From the NCBI RefSeq assembly GCF_007859075.1, contig NZ_VOAK01000011.1:1302001-1366000 (forward strand): 64,000 bases of DNA, read 5' to 3'. The translations under genes and the position numbers were made by a program. Each line of letters begins with the position of its first letter. Position 1 is the stretch's first letter. Shown here one piece after another: positions 8,154 to 16,187 of this stretch. Source of the stretch: Gemmobacter aquaticus (GTDB lineage: Bacteria > Pseudomonadota > Alphaproteobacteria > Rhodobacterales > Rhodobacteraceae). The notes beneath the pieces were generated by a model that was not told the origin of the DNA, searched no databases, and worked only from the letters and a program-made list of their open reading frames with translations.

Positions 8154-8990
8154 ATGACCAAGTGGAACCTGATCGTAAAGGTTGGCCGCTGCGAGAACTG
8201 CAACAACTGCGTGATCGCGAGCCGTGACGAACATGTCGGCAACGACTTTCCGGGCTATGCTGCGCCGGCCGAGGCGGTGGGCGACAGCCTGATCCGCATT
8301 CAGCGACGTGTACAGGGCAGCGCGCCGATGGTGGAGACCACCTATCTTCCGGTGATGTGCAACCATTGCGACAATGCGCCATGCATGGCGCGTGCTGGTG
8401 ACGCGATCCGCAAGCGCGATGACGGCATCATCATCATCGATCCTGTGAAGGCCAAGGGCCGCAAGGACATCGTCAAGTCCTGCCCCTACGGGGCAATCGT
8501 CTGGAATGAGGAGCAGCAACTGCCCCAAACCTGGATCTTCGACGCGCATCTGCTCGATCAGGGCGCCCGCGTGCCCCGCTGTCAGCAATCCTGTCCGACC
8601 GAGGTGTTCGAGGCGGTCAAGCTTGACGATGCGGCGATGCAGAAGAAGGTCGTGGCCGAGGGGCTGCGCCCGCTCCGCCCCGAACTAAACACCCGCCCCC
8701 GTGTCTGGTATGCCGGAATGGACCGCTGGACGACCTGCTTCATCGGTGGAAGCGTTAGCCATGAAGCGGACGGACTGATCGACTGCACCAAGGGCGCTGA
8801 AGTGCGGCTGATCCGCGACGGCAGCATTCTTTCGACAACCCTAACGGATGATTTCGGCGACTTTCAGTTCAAAGGGCTGATTGGTGACGGCAGCGCTTAT
8901 CGTGTGGAGGCGTCACATGCCATGGGAACAGCGGTCCAGACATGTGAACTGACCGACAGCGTTTATCTGGGCGAACTGCGTCTCACATAA
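8154..8990 (+). CDS. Fe-S small subunit of the transhydroxylase-like enzyme
   Basis: The protein has 278 residues with a strong site (AGGAGG) before the ATG. It aligns with the AthS-type small subunit: CENCNNC at 13-19, DFPGYAA, CNHCDNAPC at 69-77, SCPYG at 109-113, PRCQQSCP at 141-148, KPRVWY-like RPRVWY, and a C-terminal beta-sandwich of the Cna-B/carboxypeptidase-regulatory type (about 195-278) ending in a YLGELRL strand. Ligands differ from the family: position 23 is Ser instead of Cys, and the Cys pair of the last motif is Trp127 and Asp130. These positions, with Cys143, would hold one and the same [4Fe-4S] cluster, so two clusters rather than three are expected. It forms an operon with the large subunit. 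Confidence 0.88.
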   Translation: MTKWNLIVKVGRCENCNNCVIASRDEHVGNDFPGYAAPAEAVGDSLIRIQRRVQGSAPMVETTYLPVMCNHCDNAPCMARAGDAIRKRDDGIIIIDPVKAKGRKDIVKSCPYGAIVWNEEQQLPQTWIFDAHLLDQGARVPRCQQSCPTEVFEAVKLDDAAMQKKVVAEGLRPLRPELNTRPRVWYAGMDRWTTCFIGGSVSHEADGLIDCTKGAEVRLIRDGSILSTTLTDDFGDFQFKGLIGDGSAYRVEASHAMGTAVQTCELTDSVYLGELRLT

Positions 8991-9009
8991 CCCCAAATGA
9001 AAGGTAGGA

Positions 9010-9036
9010 CGGCCGATCATTAGCTTGGATCAGCCG
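9010..9036 (+). terminator. Hairpin behind the small-subunit gene
   Basis: CGGCCGATC (9010-9018) and GATCAGCCG (9028-9036) pair in 8 of 9 positions around a 9-base loop. The following CTCTTTT (9048-9054) is pyrimidine-rich but not a clean T-run. The hairpin lies between convergent genes, which fits termination. Confidence 0.4.
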
Positions 9037-9053
9037 CCCTCTCTGCGCTCTTT

Positions 9054-9731
9054 TCAGCCGTCGCTGGCCAGCGTTCCCGCGCCCAAAACAAACTTGAGGG
9101 TAGCTTGCAGGTGCTGCGACATCAACTCGACCGCAAGAGGCGCGTTTCTGGCGAGCGCGGCATACATGATCGCCGCGTGTTCGGCATCGATGTCGCGCTT
9201 GCCCAGCAGATGGGGACCCATCATTCGTCGGTAGCGCTCGGCCTGGAGGTAAGTCAGATTCCGCAGCTTGAGCCTCCAGGCATTCTGACATGCCGAGATC
9301 AGACCATCGTGAAAGGCATCGTGACGTTGAGTCCACAAAGGGTTCACCTTTCCATCCGGCCCGACAACATCGGTATTTGAAAGCAGGTGATAGGCAGAGA
9401 GGACACGGCCCTCCCAGTCCAGATCCCCGGCCGCAATTGACAGCTCGAGGCAGCGACACTCCAGCTCGACGCGAACCTCGGTCAGGTTGATCAAATCCTG
9501 GGCGGAGACCGGCGCCACAACGAAGCCCTTCTGAGGGGTGTTTTCGACCAGTCCATCAGAGGTAAGCCGCGCCAATGCCTCTCTGACTGCACCCTTGCTG
9601 ACATCGAAAGAGCTGCAGATTCCATCAATCCGCAGCTGCTCGCCCGGCTTGTATCTGCCGTTAAGAAGGTCACTTTTGATGGCGTTGTAGGTTTCAGCAG
9701 TCTTGCTGGTCGACACGTTCGGGCCCTCCAT
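9054..9731 (-). CDS. GntR/FadR-type (FCD) transcriptional regulator
   Basis: The 225-residue protein starts at the ATG at 9731. Residues about 10-75 form the GntR winged helix: IKSDLLNGRYKPGEQL, then SKGAVREALARLTSDGLVE and the wing QKGFVVAPVS. The C-terminal all-helical FCD domain has the expected metal-ligand pattern, with RVELEC and later His residues in RHDAFH, MGPHLLG and AEHAAIMYA. FCD regulators usually sense small carboxylic acids. It is divergent from the dioxygenase-hydrolase-BKACE-FadL genes, so it most likely controls them through the repeats at 9774-9802. Confidence 0.9.
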   Translation of the reverse strand: MEGPNVSTSKTAETYNAIKSDLLNGRYKPGEQLRIDGICSSFDVSKGAVREALARLTSDGLVENTPQKGFVVAPVSAQDLINLTEVRVELECRCLELSIAAGDLDWEGRVLSAYHLLSNTDVVGPDGKVNPLWTQRHDAFHDGLISACQNAWRLKLRNLTYLQAERYRRMMGPHLLGKRDIDAEHAAIMYAALARNAPLAVELMSQHLQATLKFVLGAGTLASDG

Positions 9732-9773
9732 TTCCGCTTAGATATCGCACGCACCACGCCGCAGGGCAAGATC

Positions 9774-9802
9774 GTCTACTTTTTCATTGCAAAGTCTACT
9801 TT
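9774..9802. promoter_or_regulatory. Candidate GntR operator: GTCTACTTT direct repeat
   Basis: GTCTACTTT occurs at 9774-9782 and again at 9794-9802, exactly 20 bases (about two helix turns) apart, in the divergent region between the GntR gene and the dioxygenase gene. Each copy contains GT-N2-AC, the core known for FadR-subfamily sites. Assignment to this regulator is inference. Confidence 0.5.
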
Positions 9803-9919
9803 ATGATATTAAGTATCCCATTAAGGTGCGGGGCTGTTGCGCCACGGGGAAGCGAGTCGTGCCCCGCAGGCAGGCGCGTAGCGTCCCCGGCGCGCCGACG
9901 TCTATGGGAGGGAGATGAC

Positions 9920-10816
9920 ATGAAGAAATTCGACCCCAAGGTGTTCCAGCTTGGCTATGTGGCGCTAGAGGCGCCCGACCTTGAGGAAACCCGGGACCAC
10001 TACATCGAAAACCTGGGTATGACCGAATTGGCACGGGGAGATGACGGGGCGGTTTACCTGTCGATCGGCCACTATCACCATGATCTGGTGCTGCGCCCGG
10101 CAGAGCAGAAATCACTGATGCACCTCGGCTATCAGCTGAAGCCGCATATCACGGTCGCTGACATGGCGCGTGCAGTGCAGGCGCTTGGTCTCAAGGCCGC
10201 AATCAAGACCGACAGCCAGCCGGGCGTTTCCGAGCTGGTCGAGGTCGTGGGGCCTGGCGGCAACATCTTCCAGTTCTACAACGAAATCGCGGCGCCGACG
10301 CCGGGCTACAAGCACTCCGGCGTGCCGATCCTTCGTCTGGGCCACGTTGCGGTGATCTCGCCCGAGGCCGAAAAGCTGATGGCGTTCTACGAAGACTTCC
10401 TTGGCTTCGTGAAGACCGACGACATTGCGGGTATTGCAAACTTCTACACCTGCAACCGCGAGCACCATGTCGTGAACATCGTTAACGTCCCGATGTCGCG
10501 CGTGCATCACATTGCCTTCGAACTGCGCGGCACGGCACATCATGCCCAAGCAGCCGATGCACTGGCGCGCGCCGGTGTGAACCAGCTTTGGGGGCCCGCA
10601 CGCCACACCGCAGGCCACAACATTGCCGGCTACCACTACGATCCGAACCAGGTGATGGTCGAGCTCTACACGGAGATGGACGTCTTCATTCCCGAACTGG
10701 GCATTCAGGAGCCGCGCCCTTGGCACGAAGAAACGCCGATGCGTCCCAAGAGCTGGCAGCCCCACGAACTGAACGCCTGGGGCGCCGAGTACGGCTTTAA
10801 CCTCGCCGCTGGCTGA
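9920..10816 (+). CDS. VOC-family extradiol ring-cleavage dioxygenase
   Basis: The protein has 298 residues from the ATG at 9920, preceded by GGGAGGGAG; the frame extends upstream without merit. Two vicinal-oxygen-chelate modules are visible: VFQLGYVALEAPDLEETRD opens the first, and LRLGHVAVISPEAEKLM the second at about residue 138. The second module carries the 2-His-1-Glu iron triad: His in LGHVAV, His in RVHHIAFEL and Glu in MVELYTEMD. Length and order match catechol 2,3-dioxygenase/BphC-type enzymes that open catecholic rings with O2. It is the first gene of the operon controlled by the divergent GntR. The exact substrate is unknown; a product of the upstream Mo enzyme is plausible. Confidence 0.88.
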   Translation: MKKFDPKVFQLGYVALEAPDLEETRDHYIENLGMTELARGDDGAVYLSIGHYHHDLVLRPAEQKSLMHLGYQLKPHITVADMARAVQALGLKAAIKTDSQPGVSELVEVVGPGGNIFQFYNEIAAPTPGYKHSGVPILRLGHVAVISPEAEKLMAFYEDFLGFVKTDDIAGIANFYTCNREHHVVNIVNVPMSRVHHIAFELRGTAHHAQAADALARAGVNQLWGPARHTAGHNIAGYHYDPNQVMVELYTEMDVFIPELGIQEPRPWHEETPMRPKSWQPHELNAWGAEYGFNLAAG

Positions 10817-10894
10817 AGTTGATCCGGCACAAGCCGTCTGCTGGCGAGCCAACGTCAGCAGGCCGCTTCTCCGGAAAAGTGAAAGAAACCAATC

Positions 10895-11761
10895 ATGAGA
10901 CTTGTACGTTTCTCCTCGGGCACTTCGCCCGCGGTTCTTGGCGTTTTGCTCGGGAACCGGGTGCATGCTCTGACGGATCTGGTGCCCAACGCCCCGTCGG
11001 ATCAGCGCGATGTGATTGCCGACTGGGATCGGCTAAGCACTGCGATCGCCGCCGCTGTGCCCAGCACCGGCGGACTGCCTCTGGATCAAGTGACACTGCG
11101 CGCTCCCATTGCCCGTCCGGGCAAGATTCTTGGGATTGGCCTGAACTATGCCGACCATATCGAGGAATCGAAGGATGCCGGGCTCACCATCCCGACCTCG
11201 CAAGTCTGGTTCGCCAAGCTGCCCACGTCGGTCAACGATCCGGATGGCGACATTGAGCTGCCAAAGGCGTCGCCTATGCTCGATTATGAGGTTGAACTGG
11301 TGGCTGTCATCGGCCGTGGCGGGCGCCACATCAGCCGAGAGGAGGCGCCCGCCCATGTGTTTGGCTACGCCGTGGGCAATGACTACACCGTGCGTGACTG
11401 GCAGCACCGGACGCCGCAATGGACGGTGGGCAAGTCCTTCGACACCCATTGCCCCTTTGGACCAGCCATTGTCACAGCCGACGAGGTCAGCGACCCGCAC
11501 GCGCTCGATATCCGGTGCTTTGTAAATGGCGAGCTGCGGCAAAATTCGAACACCCGGCATCTGGTCTTCAATCTTTGGGATCAGATCGCCGAACTTTCGC
11601 AAGCAATGACGCTGGAGCCCGGCGATCTGATCTTCACCGGCACACCAGGCGGGATTGGCTTCGGCTCGAAACCATATCGCCCGCTCAAGGTCGACGATGT
11701 CGTGCGAAGCGAGATCGACGGCATCGGAACGATCGAAAACCGCGTCGTCCAGGAACCGTGA
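10895..11761 (+). CDS. Fumarylacetoacetate hydrolase (FAH) family protein
   Basis: This is a 288-residue protein. After an N-terminal 70-residue cap (MRLVRFSSG...AVLGVLLG) comes the FAH core: GKILGIGLNYADH, the metal-binding E-x-E in LDYEVELVAVIGR, then GYAVGNDYTVRDWQ, and GDLIFTGTPGGIGFG near the C-terminus. Family members hydrolyse C-C bonds in beta-diketo or 2-oxo-acids, or decarboxylate/isomerise them, and commonly follow extradiol dioxygenases in meta-cleavage pathways. The gene lies 78 bases behind the dioxygenase on the same strand, so it probably processes the ring-opened product. Confidence 0.9.
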   Translation: MRLVRFSSGTSPAVLGVLLGNRVHALTDLVPNAPSDQRDVIADWDRLSTAIAAAVPSTGGLPLDQVTLRAPIARPGKILGIGLNYADHIEESKDAGLTIPTSQVWFAKLPTSVNDPDGDIELPKASPMLDYEVELVAVIGRGGRHISREEAPAHVFGYAVGNDYTVRDWQHRTPQWTVGKSFDTHCPFGPAIVTADEVSDPHALDIRCFVNGELRQNSNTRHLVFNLWDQIAELSQAMTLEPGDLIFTGTPGGIGFGSKPYRPLKVDDVVRSEIDGIGTIENRVVQEP

Positions 11762-11822
11762 ACTCATGGCGGGCGGTGAGTGCCGCTCGTTTCGTCAACT
11801 CCCGCTCAGGAGAAGTGTTCTG

Positions 11823-12749
11823 ATGTCGAAAAAGGCCATCATCACCTGCGCCATCACCGGCGGTGTCCACACACCTTCGATGTCCCCCTATCTGCCCGTC
11901 ACCCCTGAACAGATCGCCAGCGAAGCCGTGGCCGCCGCAGAGGCGGGAGCCGCGATCATCCATCTGCACGCCCGCCACCCTGAGGACGGCCGACCCGATC
12001 CGAGCCCCGCGCGCTACATGGAGTTCCTTCCTGCGATCAAGGAGCGGACCAACGCTATCCTGAACGTCACGACCGGCGGCGGCCAGGGCATGACGCTGGA
12101 GGAACGGTACGCCGCCGCAGTGGCGACAAAGCCTGAACTCGCCTCGATGAACATGGGGTCGTTCAACTTTGCGCTGTTCGAGGCGGTCGATCGGATCCCC
12201 AACTTCAAGCATGCCTGGGAACGGACTTATCTGGAAGGGTCGAAGAACTTTATCCTGTCAAACACCTTTGCACAGATCGAATACGGCATGCGCATGCTGA
12301 GCGATCACGGCACGCGTTTCGAGTTCGAGTGCTACGATGTCGGCCACCTGTACAACCTCGCCCACTTCGTGGACCGCGGACTGGTCAAGCCGCCGTTCTT
12401 CGTCCAGTGCATCTTCGGTATCCTTGGCGCGATCGGGCCTGATCCAGAAAACCTGCTGCACATGCGTGCCACGGCCGACCGGCTTTTTGGCAAGGACTAC
12501 CGGCTGTCGGTGCTGGCGGCCGGTCGTCACCAGATGCCCTTTGTCACGCTGAGCGCCATTCTCGGCGGCAACGTCCGGGTCGGGCTGGAGGATAGCCTAT
12601 CCCTTGGCCGAGGTAAGCTCGCGAAGTCAAACGCCGATCAGGTCAGCAAGATCCGCCGCATCCTTGACGAACTGGGCATCGATATCGCCACGCCGGACGA
12701 GGCTCGGGAAATGCTCCAGACCAAAGGGGCGGCAAACGTCGGTTTCTGA
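11823..12749 (+). CDS. Beta-keto acid cleavage enzyme (BKACE, DUF849)
   Basis: The protein has 308 residues from the ATG at 11823. It begins MSKKAIITCAITGGVHTP, with the zinc motif HLHAR near residue 50, NVTTGGG, the ELASMNMGS strand, and FECYDVGHL; HQMPFVTLSAILGGNVRVGLED closes the barrel. This is the DUF849/BKACE family (Kce-like), which condenses a beta-keto acid with acetyl-CoA to give acetoacetate and a new acyl-CoA. Here it would take the beta-keto acid formed by ring cleavage and hydrolysis and bring it into acyl-CoA metabolism. It sits 61 bases behind the FAH gene. Confidence 0.92.
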   Translation: MSKKAIITCAITGGVHTPSMSPYLPVTPEQIASEAVAAAEAGAAIIHLHARHPEDGRPDPSPARYMEFLPAIKERTNAILNVTTGGGQGMTLEERYAAAVATKPELASMNMGSFNFALFEAVDRIPNFKHAWERTYLEGSKNFILSNTFAQIEYGMRMLSDHGTRFEFECYDVGHLYNLAHFVDRGLVKPPFFVQCIFGILGAIGPDPENLLHMRATADRLFGKDYRLSVLAAGRHQMPFVTLSAILGGNVRVGLEDSLSLGRGKLAKSNADQVSKIRRILDELGIDIATPDEAREMLQTKGAANVGF

Positions 12750-12792
12750 CCGGCTTCAGCAAAGTTCACATCAAATTCATGGGGAGGAGAAC

Positions 12793-13929
12793 ATGAACGA
12801 ATTGCAGAGAACTGCGCGAAAGGCGCTTGGCACTGTGGCGCTTGCAACTGGAATCGGCGCGCCGGGCTTCGTGCATGCCGGCGCGCTGGAACAGGTGGTG
12901 CCAGACACGATCCGCCTGCTCTACGAAGAGGGAAGCCACCTGGAGTTCGGCACAATTTACGGCAAGCCCAAGCAAAGCGGCTCGGGTGCCACAATTCCTC
13001 TTGGTGGCGTTCCGACCACCATACCCGGCGAAACCGGTCAGATCTTCAACTCTTCGACCAGCTTCAACGGGGCATTCAAGACCGATCTTTCAGACAGCGT
13101 TTCGGTTCTGCTCGGGTTCGATCAACCCTACGCCGGCAACACGTCATATGGCGCCGGCACGTTTGCGGTTCCGGTCTACCAAGGCACTGATGCGCTGATG
13201 GAAACCTATCAGATCACGGGAGCGATTTCGTACGACGTGACTGATCAGGTCAAAGTCTTCGGAGGATTGCGCGCGCAGCGGTTCGACGCAGAATCCAATG
13301 TTGGGACCTTTGGCTATTCAGTAAATGCTGACAAGGATTGGGGCTATGGTTTCCTTGCGGGTGCGGCCTACGAGCGGCCCGAGATCGCGCTGCGCGTGGC
13401 CCTGACCTATTATTCGAGCATTGAGCACAACCTCAGCACGACTGAGTCTGTCGGCGGAAGCCTTTTCTACACCACCACTGATGTCGAAACGCCGCAATCA
13501 GTGAAGCTCGATTTCCAAACCGGTGTCGCGCCCAAGACCCTCGTGTTCGGCTATATCCGGTGGACAGACTGGACTCAGTTCAACGTGACGCCACCAGTTT
13601 TTGGAGAGGTCACGGGTGGCTTGCCGCTCGTTGCCTACGAGAGTGATGTCTGGACCTATAATATCGGGGTCGGGCGGCAACTCACAGATCGTCTGGCCGG
13701 GGCTTTCTCGATCACATACGAACCCGATACGAATGAAGCGATGCCGACGCTTGCCCCCTACGACGGGCAGCTGCTGGCAACCCTCGCGCTGAGCTACGAT
13801 ATGAACCCCTGGAACATCTCAGGCGGGGTGACTTTCGGAAAACTGGGCGATGCGCGCAATGCATTCGACACCGACTTCAATGACGGATCGATCTGGGGTG
13901 TTGGCGTCCGGGCATCGTACAACTTCTGA
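12793..13929 (+). CDS. FadL/TodX-like outer-membrane transport protein
   Basis: The protein has 378 residues from the ATG at 12793 with GGGGAGGAG upstream. A signal peptide ends near VHAGALEQ (residue about 30). The rest is beta-barrel-like with many short aromatic strands and ends in an aromatic residue (VGVRASYNF), as barrel proteins do. Segments such as DTIRLLYEEGSHLEFG, SVLLGFDQPYAGNTSYG and FGYIRWTDWTQFNV match the FadL/OmpP1/TodX group that takes up fatty acids or aromatic hydrocarbons. Placement at the end of the catabolic operon (44 bases behind BKACE) suggests uptake of the pathway substrate. Confidence 0.85.
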   Translation: MNELQRTARKALGTVALATGIGAPGFVHAGALEQVVPDTIRLLYEEGSHLEFGTIYGKPKQSGSGATIPLGGVPTTIPGETGQIFNSSTSFNGAFKTDLSDSVSVLLGFDQPYAGNTSYGAGTFAVPVYQGTDALMETYQITGAISYDVTDQVKVFGGLRAQRFDAESNVGTFGYSVNADKDWGYGFLAGAAYERPEIALRVALTYYSSIEHNLSTTESVGGSLFYTTTDVETPQSVKLDFQTGVAPKTLVFGYIRWTDWTQFNVTPPVFGEVTGGLPLVAYESDVWTYNIGVGRQLTDRLAGAFSITYEPDTNEAMPTLAPYDGQLLATLALSYDMNPWNISGGVTFGKLGDARNAFDTDFNDGSIWGVGVRASYNF

Positions 13930-14420
13930 TCTCGCGGCCCGGCTCGGCAGGACATCCGGAAAGTCGATGGCATGCAGCAATTCTTGGGCCAGTGCCCACC
14001 GAATTGCTGCCACCCGCCCCTGCAGGCCAGGTTATGTGTGCGTTTCCGCTGCTGCGTGGGCGGGGCGTATCCGCATCTCCCGCGCCTTCCGATCGCGGAC
14101 AGGCGTGGGAGAGAAGGCTGCATCACACTGCGGCCACCAAGCTTGAAATGGATGGGCAGGACAGTCGAGCCGCTCCGGGTTTGCCAGAGACCCCAACGCC
14201 TCAGCAAAGTGGAGAATGATGAGCAAGACGACGGGCGTTGGCGCATGAAATAACAGTAACTAACACCGAAGACCTTACGCCCTGACGCATGCCGGCCTTA
14301 ACCTGATCAGGTGGCATTGGCGCTCTGGCGCCCTTGGGCATCATGTCGGGAGCGGATCATGGCTTTGGAGGGACTTCGTCGGTCAGTCGCCACCACAAAG
14401 CGCTTCGGCAGGTGGTGATC
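13930..14420. other. Intergenic region before the SulP gene
   Basis: About 490 bases with no supported gene. It contains the conserved 12-base motif at 14254-14265. An open frame from a TTG at 14334 is continuous with SulP, but the ATG at 14421 is the better start. Confidence 0.5.
14254..14265 (+). promoter_or_regulatory. Shared motif CNGTAACYWACA, copy 1 (upstream of SulP)
   Basis: CAGTAACTAACA lies 156 bases before the SulP ATG. The same 12-base pattern recurs at 19345, 22736 (minus strand) and 25760, always between genes of the 14-26 kb block. Confidence 0.5.
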
Positions 14421-16187
14421 ATGGCGGTGCCGCACATCCCATCCAGTGCGTCGCGGCGATGGCCGATCCTGCAAAGTCTTCAGGGCTACCGGCAGGGCTG
14501 GATCGGAACCGACGTCTCGGCGGGCCTTGCGATCGCAGCTGTGGGGCTGCCCAGTGCGATTGCCTATCCCGCCATCGCAGGGCTTCCCCCTCAGACCGGG
14601 CTTTATGCCAGCATCGCCCCCCTTGTCGCCTATGCCATCTTTGGCCCGTCGCGACGCCTTGTGGTTGGCCCGGATGCGGCCACGATGACCGTCCTTGCCG
14701 CGATCCTGGGCAGTGTTGCCGTGCAATCGACCGATGATGCCGGCACAAGGCTGGCAATGGCCGCGCAACTGGCCTTGGCGGTCGGCTTGATGTGCTTTCT
14801 GGCCCGCGCGCTCAGGCTGGGGCTCATTGCCTCATTCCTGTCGCGCCCGATCCTCGTGGGATTCTTCGCCGGGATTTCGCTTTCGATCCTCGTCGGCCAA
14901 CTGGGGCGTATGACCGGGGTGAAGATCGAGGCTGACGGCCTGTTGCCGCCGCTGGCTGAGTTGATGACCAAGGCGGAGTTCATTCATTGGCCGACGCTCG
15001 TGCTTGCCATCACGATGTTCGCCCTGCTGCAAGGCGCGCGCTATATGCGGCTGCCCGTACCCGGATCGGTCATCGTGGTGGTGGTTTCGGTCCTTCTCTC
15101 CTTTGTGCTGGACCTGCAGGGCCGGGGCGTTGCCATCGTCGGTGACCTGCCCGAGGGACTGCCCACCTTTGCGCTGCCTTCGGGGCCATGGCTGCCGCTT
15201 GAGGCGCTGGTGCTGGGTTCGAGCGCCATCTTCCTCGTCAGCTTTGGCGCAGGCATCATCACCGCACGCAGTTTTGGTGCCCAGACCGGAGAGCCGGTTG
15301 ACGCCAACCGCGAGCTTGTGGGCTTTGGCGCGGCCAACATGGCGGCGGGGTTCTTTGGCGCATTCCCGGTCACCGCCTCGGATTCACGAACGGCGGTCAA
15401 TATCTCGGTCGGCGGGCAGTCGCAGATCTCAAGCCTCGTGGCGGCCGGGGCGCTGATCGCGACGCTGCTGTTTCTGGGCCCTGCGCTTCGCCTTTTGCCC
15501 ATCCCCGCGCTTGGGGCAATTCTCGCCTCAACTGCCATCGGTATGATCGACCTTGCCGCCCTGCGTCGGGTCTGGAGCATCAGCCGGATGGAGTTCGCCT
15601 TCGCGCTGATCGCCCTGCTTGGACCGCTCAGCCTTGGGGTGCTGCAGGGTGTGGCGATCGCCGTGGGGGCCAGCCTGGTCCACCTCTTGCGGCGAACGAT
15701 GCACCCCAATGATGCCATTCTCGGCCGCATTCCGGACCGTGCCGGGTTCTACAAGATGCACCGCTTTCCGCAGGCACGTCCTGTTCCAGGACTGGGGCTC
15801 TTCGTCATTCAGGGCAGCATCCTGTTCTTCAACGCGGAAGTTATCCAGAACCGGATACGCGAGATCGCCGCCACGCAACCACAGGGCACCCGCTGGCTGG
15901 TGATGGATGCCGGCGTCATCAGCCAGATCGACACCACCGGCGCCGAAATGCTGGGTGAGATCGCGGACGAATTCGCGGGGGCTGGTCTGCGCTTCGGCCT
16001 TGCCGAACTTCACGCAGAGCCGCGGGAACTGCTGAGGCGCGCGGGCGTGCTCGACCGTATCGGGGCGGAGATGATTTTTGACGATCTGGAAGACGCGTTG
16101 CGCGCCTTCGGCGCAGATCAGGCAAACCAATCAGGGGAGGATAAGAGCCATGGGCAAGAAATCGAAAAAGCAGAAGCACAAGGATGA
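14421..16187 (+). CDS. SulP-family anion permease with C-terminal STAS domain
   Basis: The protein has 588 residues from the ATG at 14421. The N-terminal SulP signature is AGLAIAAVGLPSAIAYPAIAG, followed by TGLYASIAPLVAYAIFGPSR and about ten further hydrophobic segments. Around residues 445-560 a soluble STAS domain follows, with LFVIQGSILFFNAE and RWLVMDAGVISQIDTTGAEML, the family's nucleotide-binding-like loop. SulP members carry sulfate, bicarbonate, dicarboxylates or other anions; the substrate is not readable here. The last 38 bases overlap the start of the PPK2 gene, so the two are likely co-translated. Confidence 0.92.
   Translation: MAVPHIPSSASRRWPILQSLQGYRQGWIGTDVSAGLAIAAVGLPSAIAYPAIAGLPPQTGLYASIAPLVAYAIFGPSRRLVVGPDAATMTVLAAILGSVAVQSTDDAGTRLAMAAQLALAVGLMCFLARALRLGLIASFLSRPILVGFFAGISLSILVGQLGRMTGVKIEADGLLPPLAELMTKAEFIHWPTLVLAITMFALLQGARYMRLPVPGSVIVVVVSVLLSFVLDLQGRGVAIVGDLPEGLPTFALPSGPWLPLEALVLGSSAIFLVSFGAGIITARSFGAQTGEPVDANRELVGFGAANMAAGFFGAFPVTASDSRTAVNISVGGQSQISSLVAAGALIATLLFLGPALRLLPIPALGAILASTAIGMIDLAALRRVWSISRMEFAFALIALLGPLSLGVLQGVAIAVGASLVHLLRRTMHPNDAILGRIPDRAGFYKMHRFPQARPVPGLGLFVIQGSILFFNAEVIQNRIREIAATQPQGTRWLVMDAGVISQIDTTGAEMLGEIADEFAGAGLRFGLAELHAEPRELLRRAGVLDRIGAEMIFDDLEDALRAFGADQANQSGEDKSHGQEIEKAEAQG

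Noticed and set aside
10112-10966. 284-codon minus-strand frame opposite the dioxygenase
   Set aside because: Mirror frame of a gene with clear metal ligands and ribosome-binding site.
2587-13929. Calling the whole 2.7-13.9 kb region a mobile element
   Set aside because: No integrase, transposase or duplicated tRNA end was found; only gene content and the tRNA border suggest transfer.
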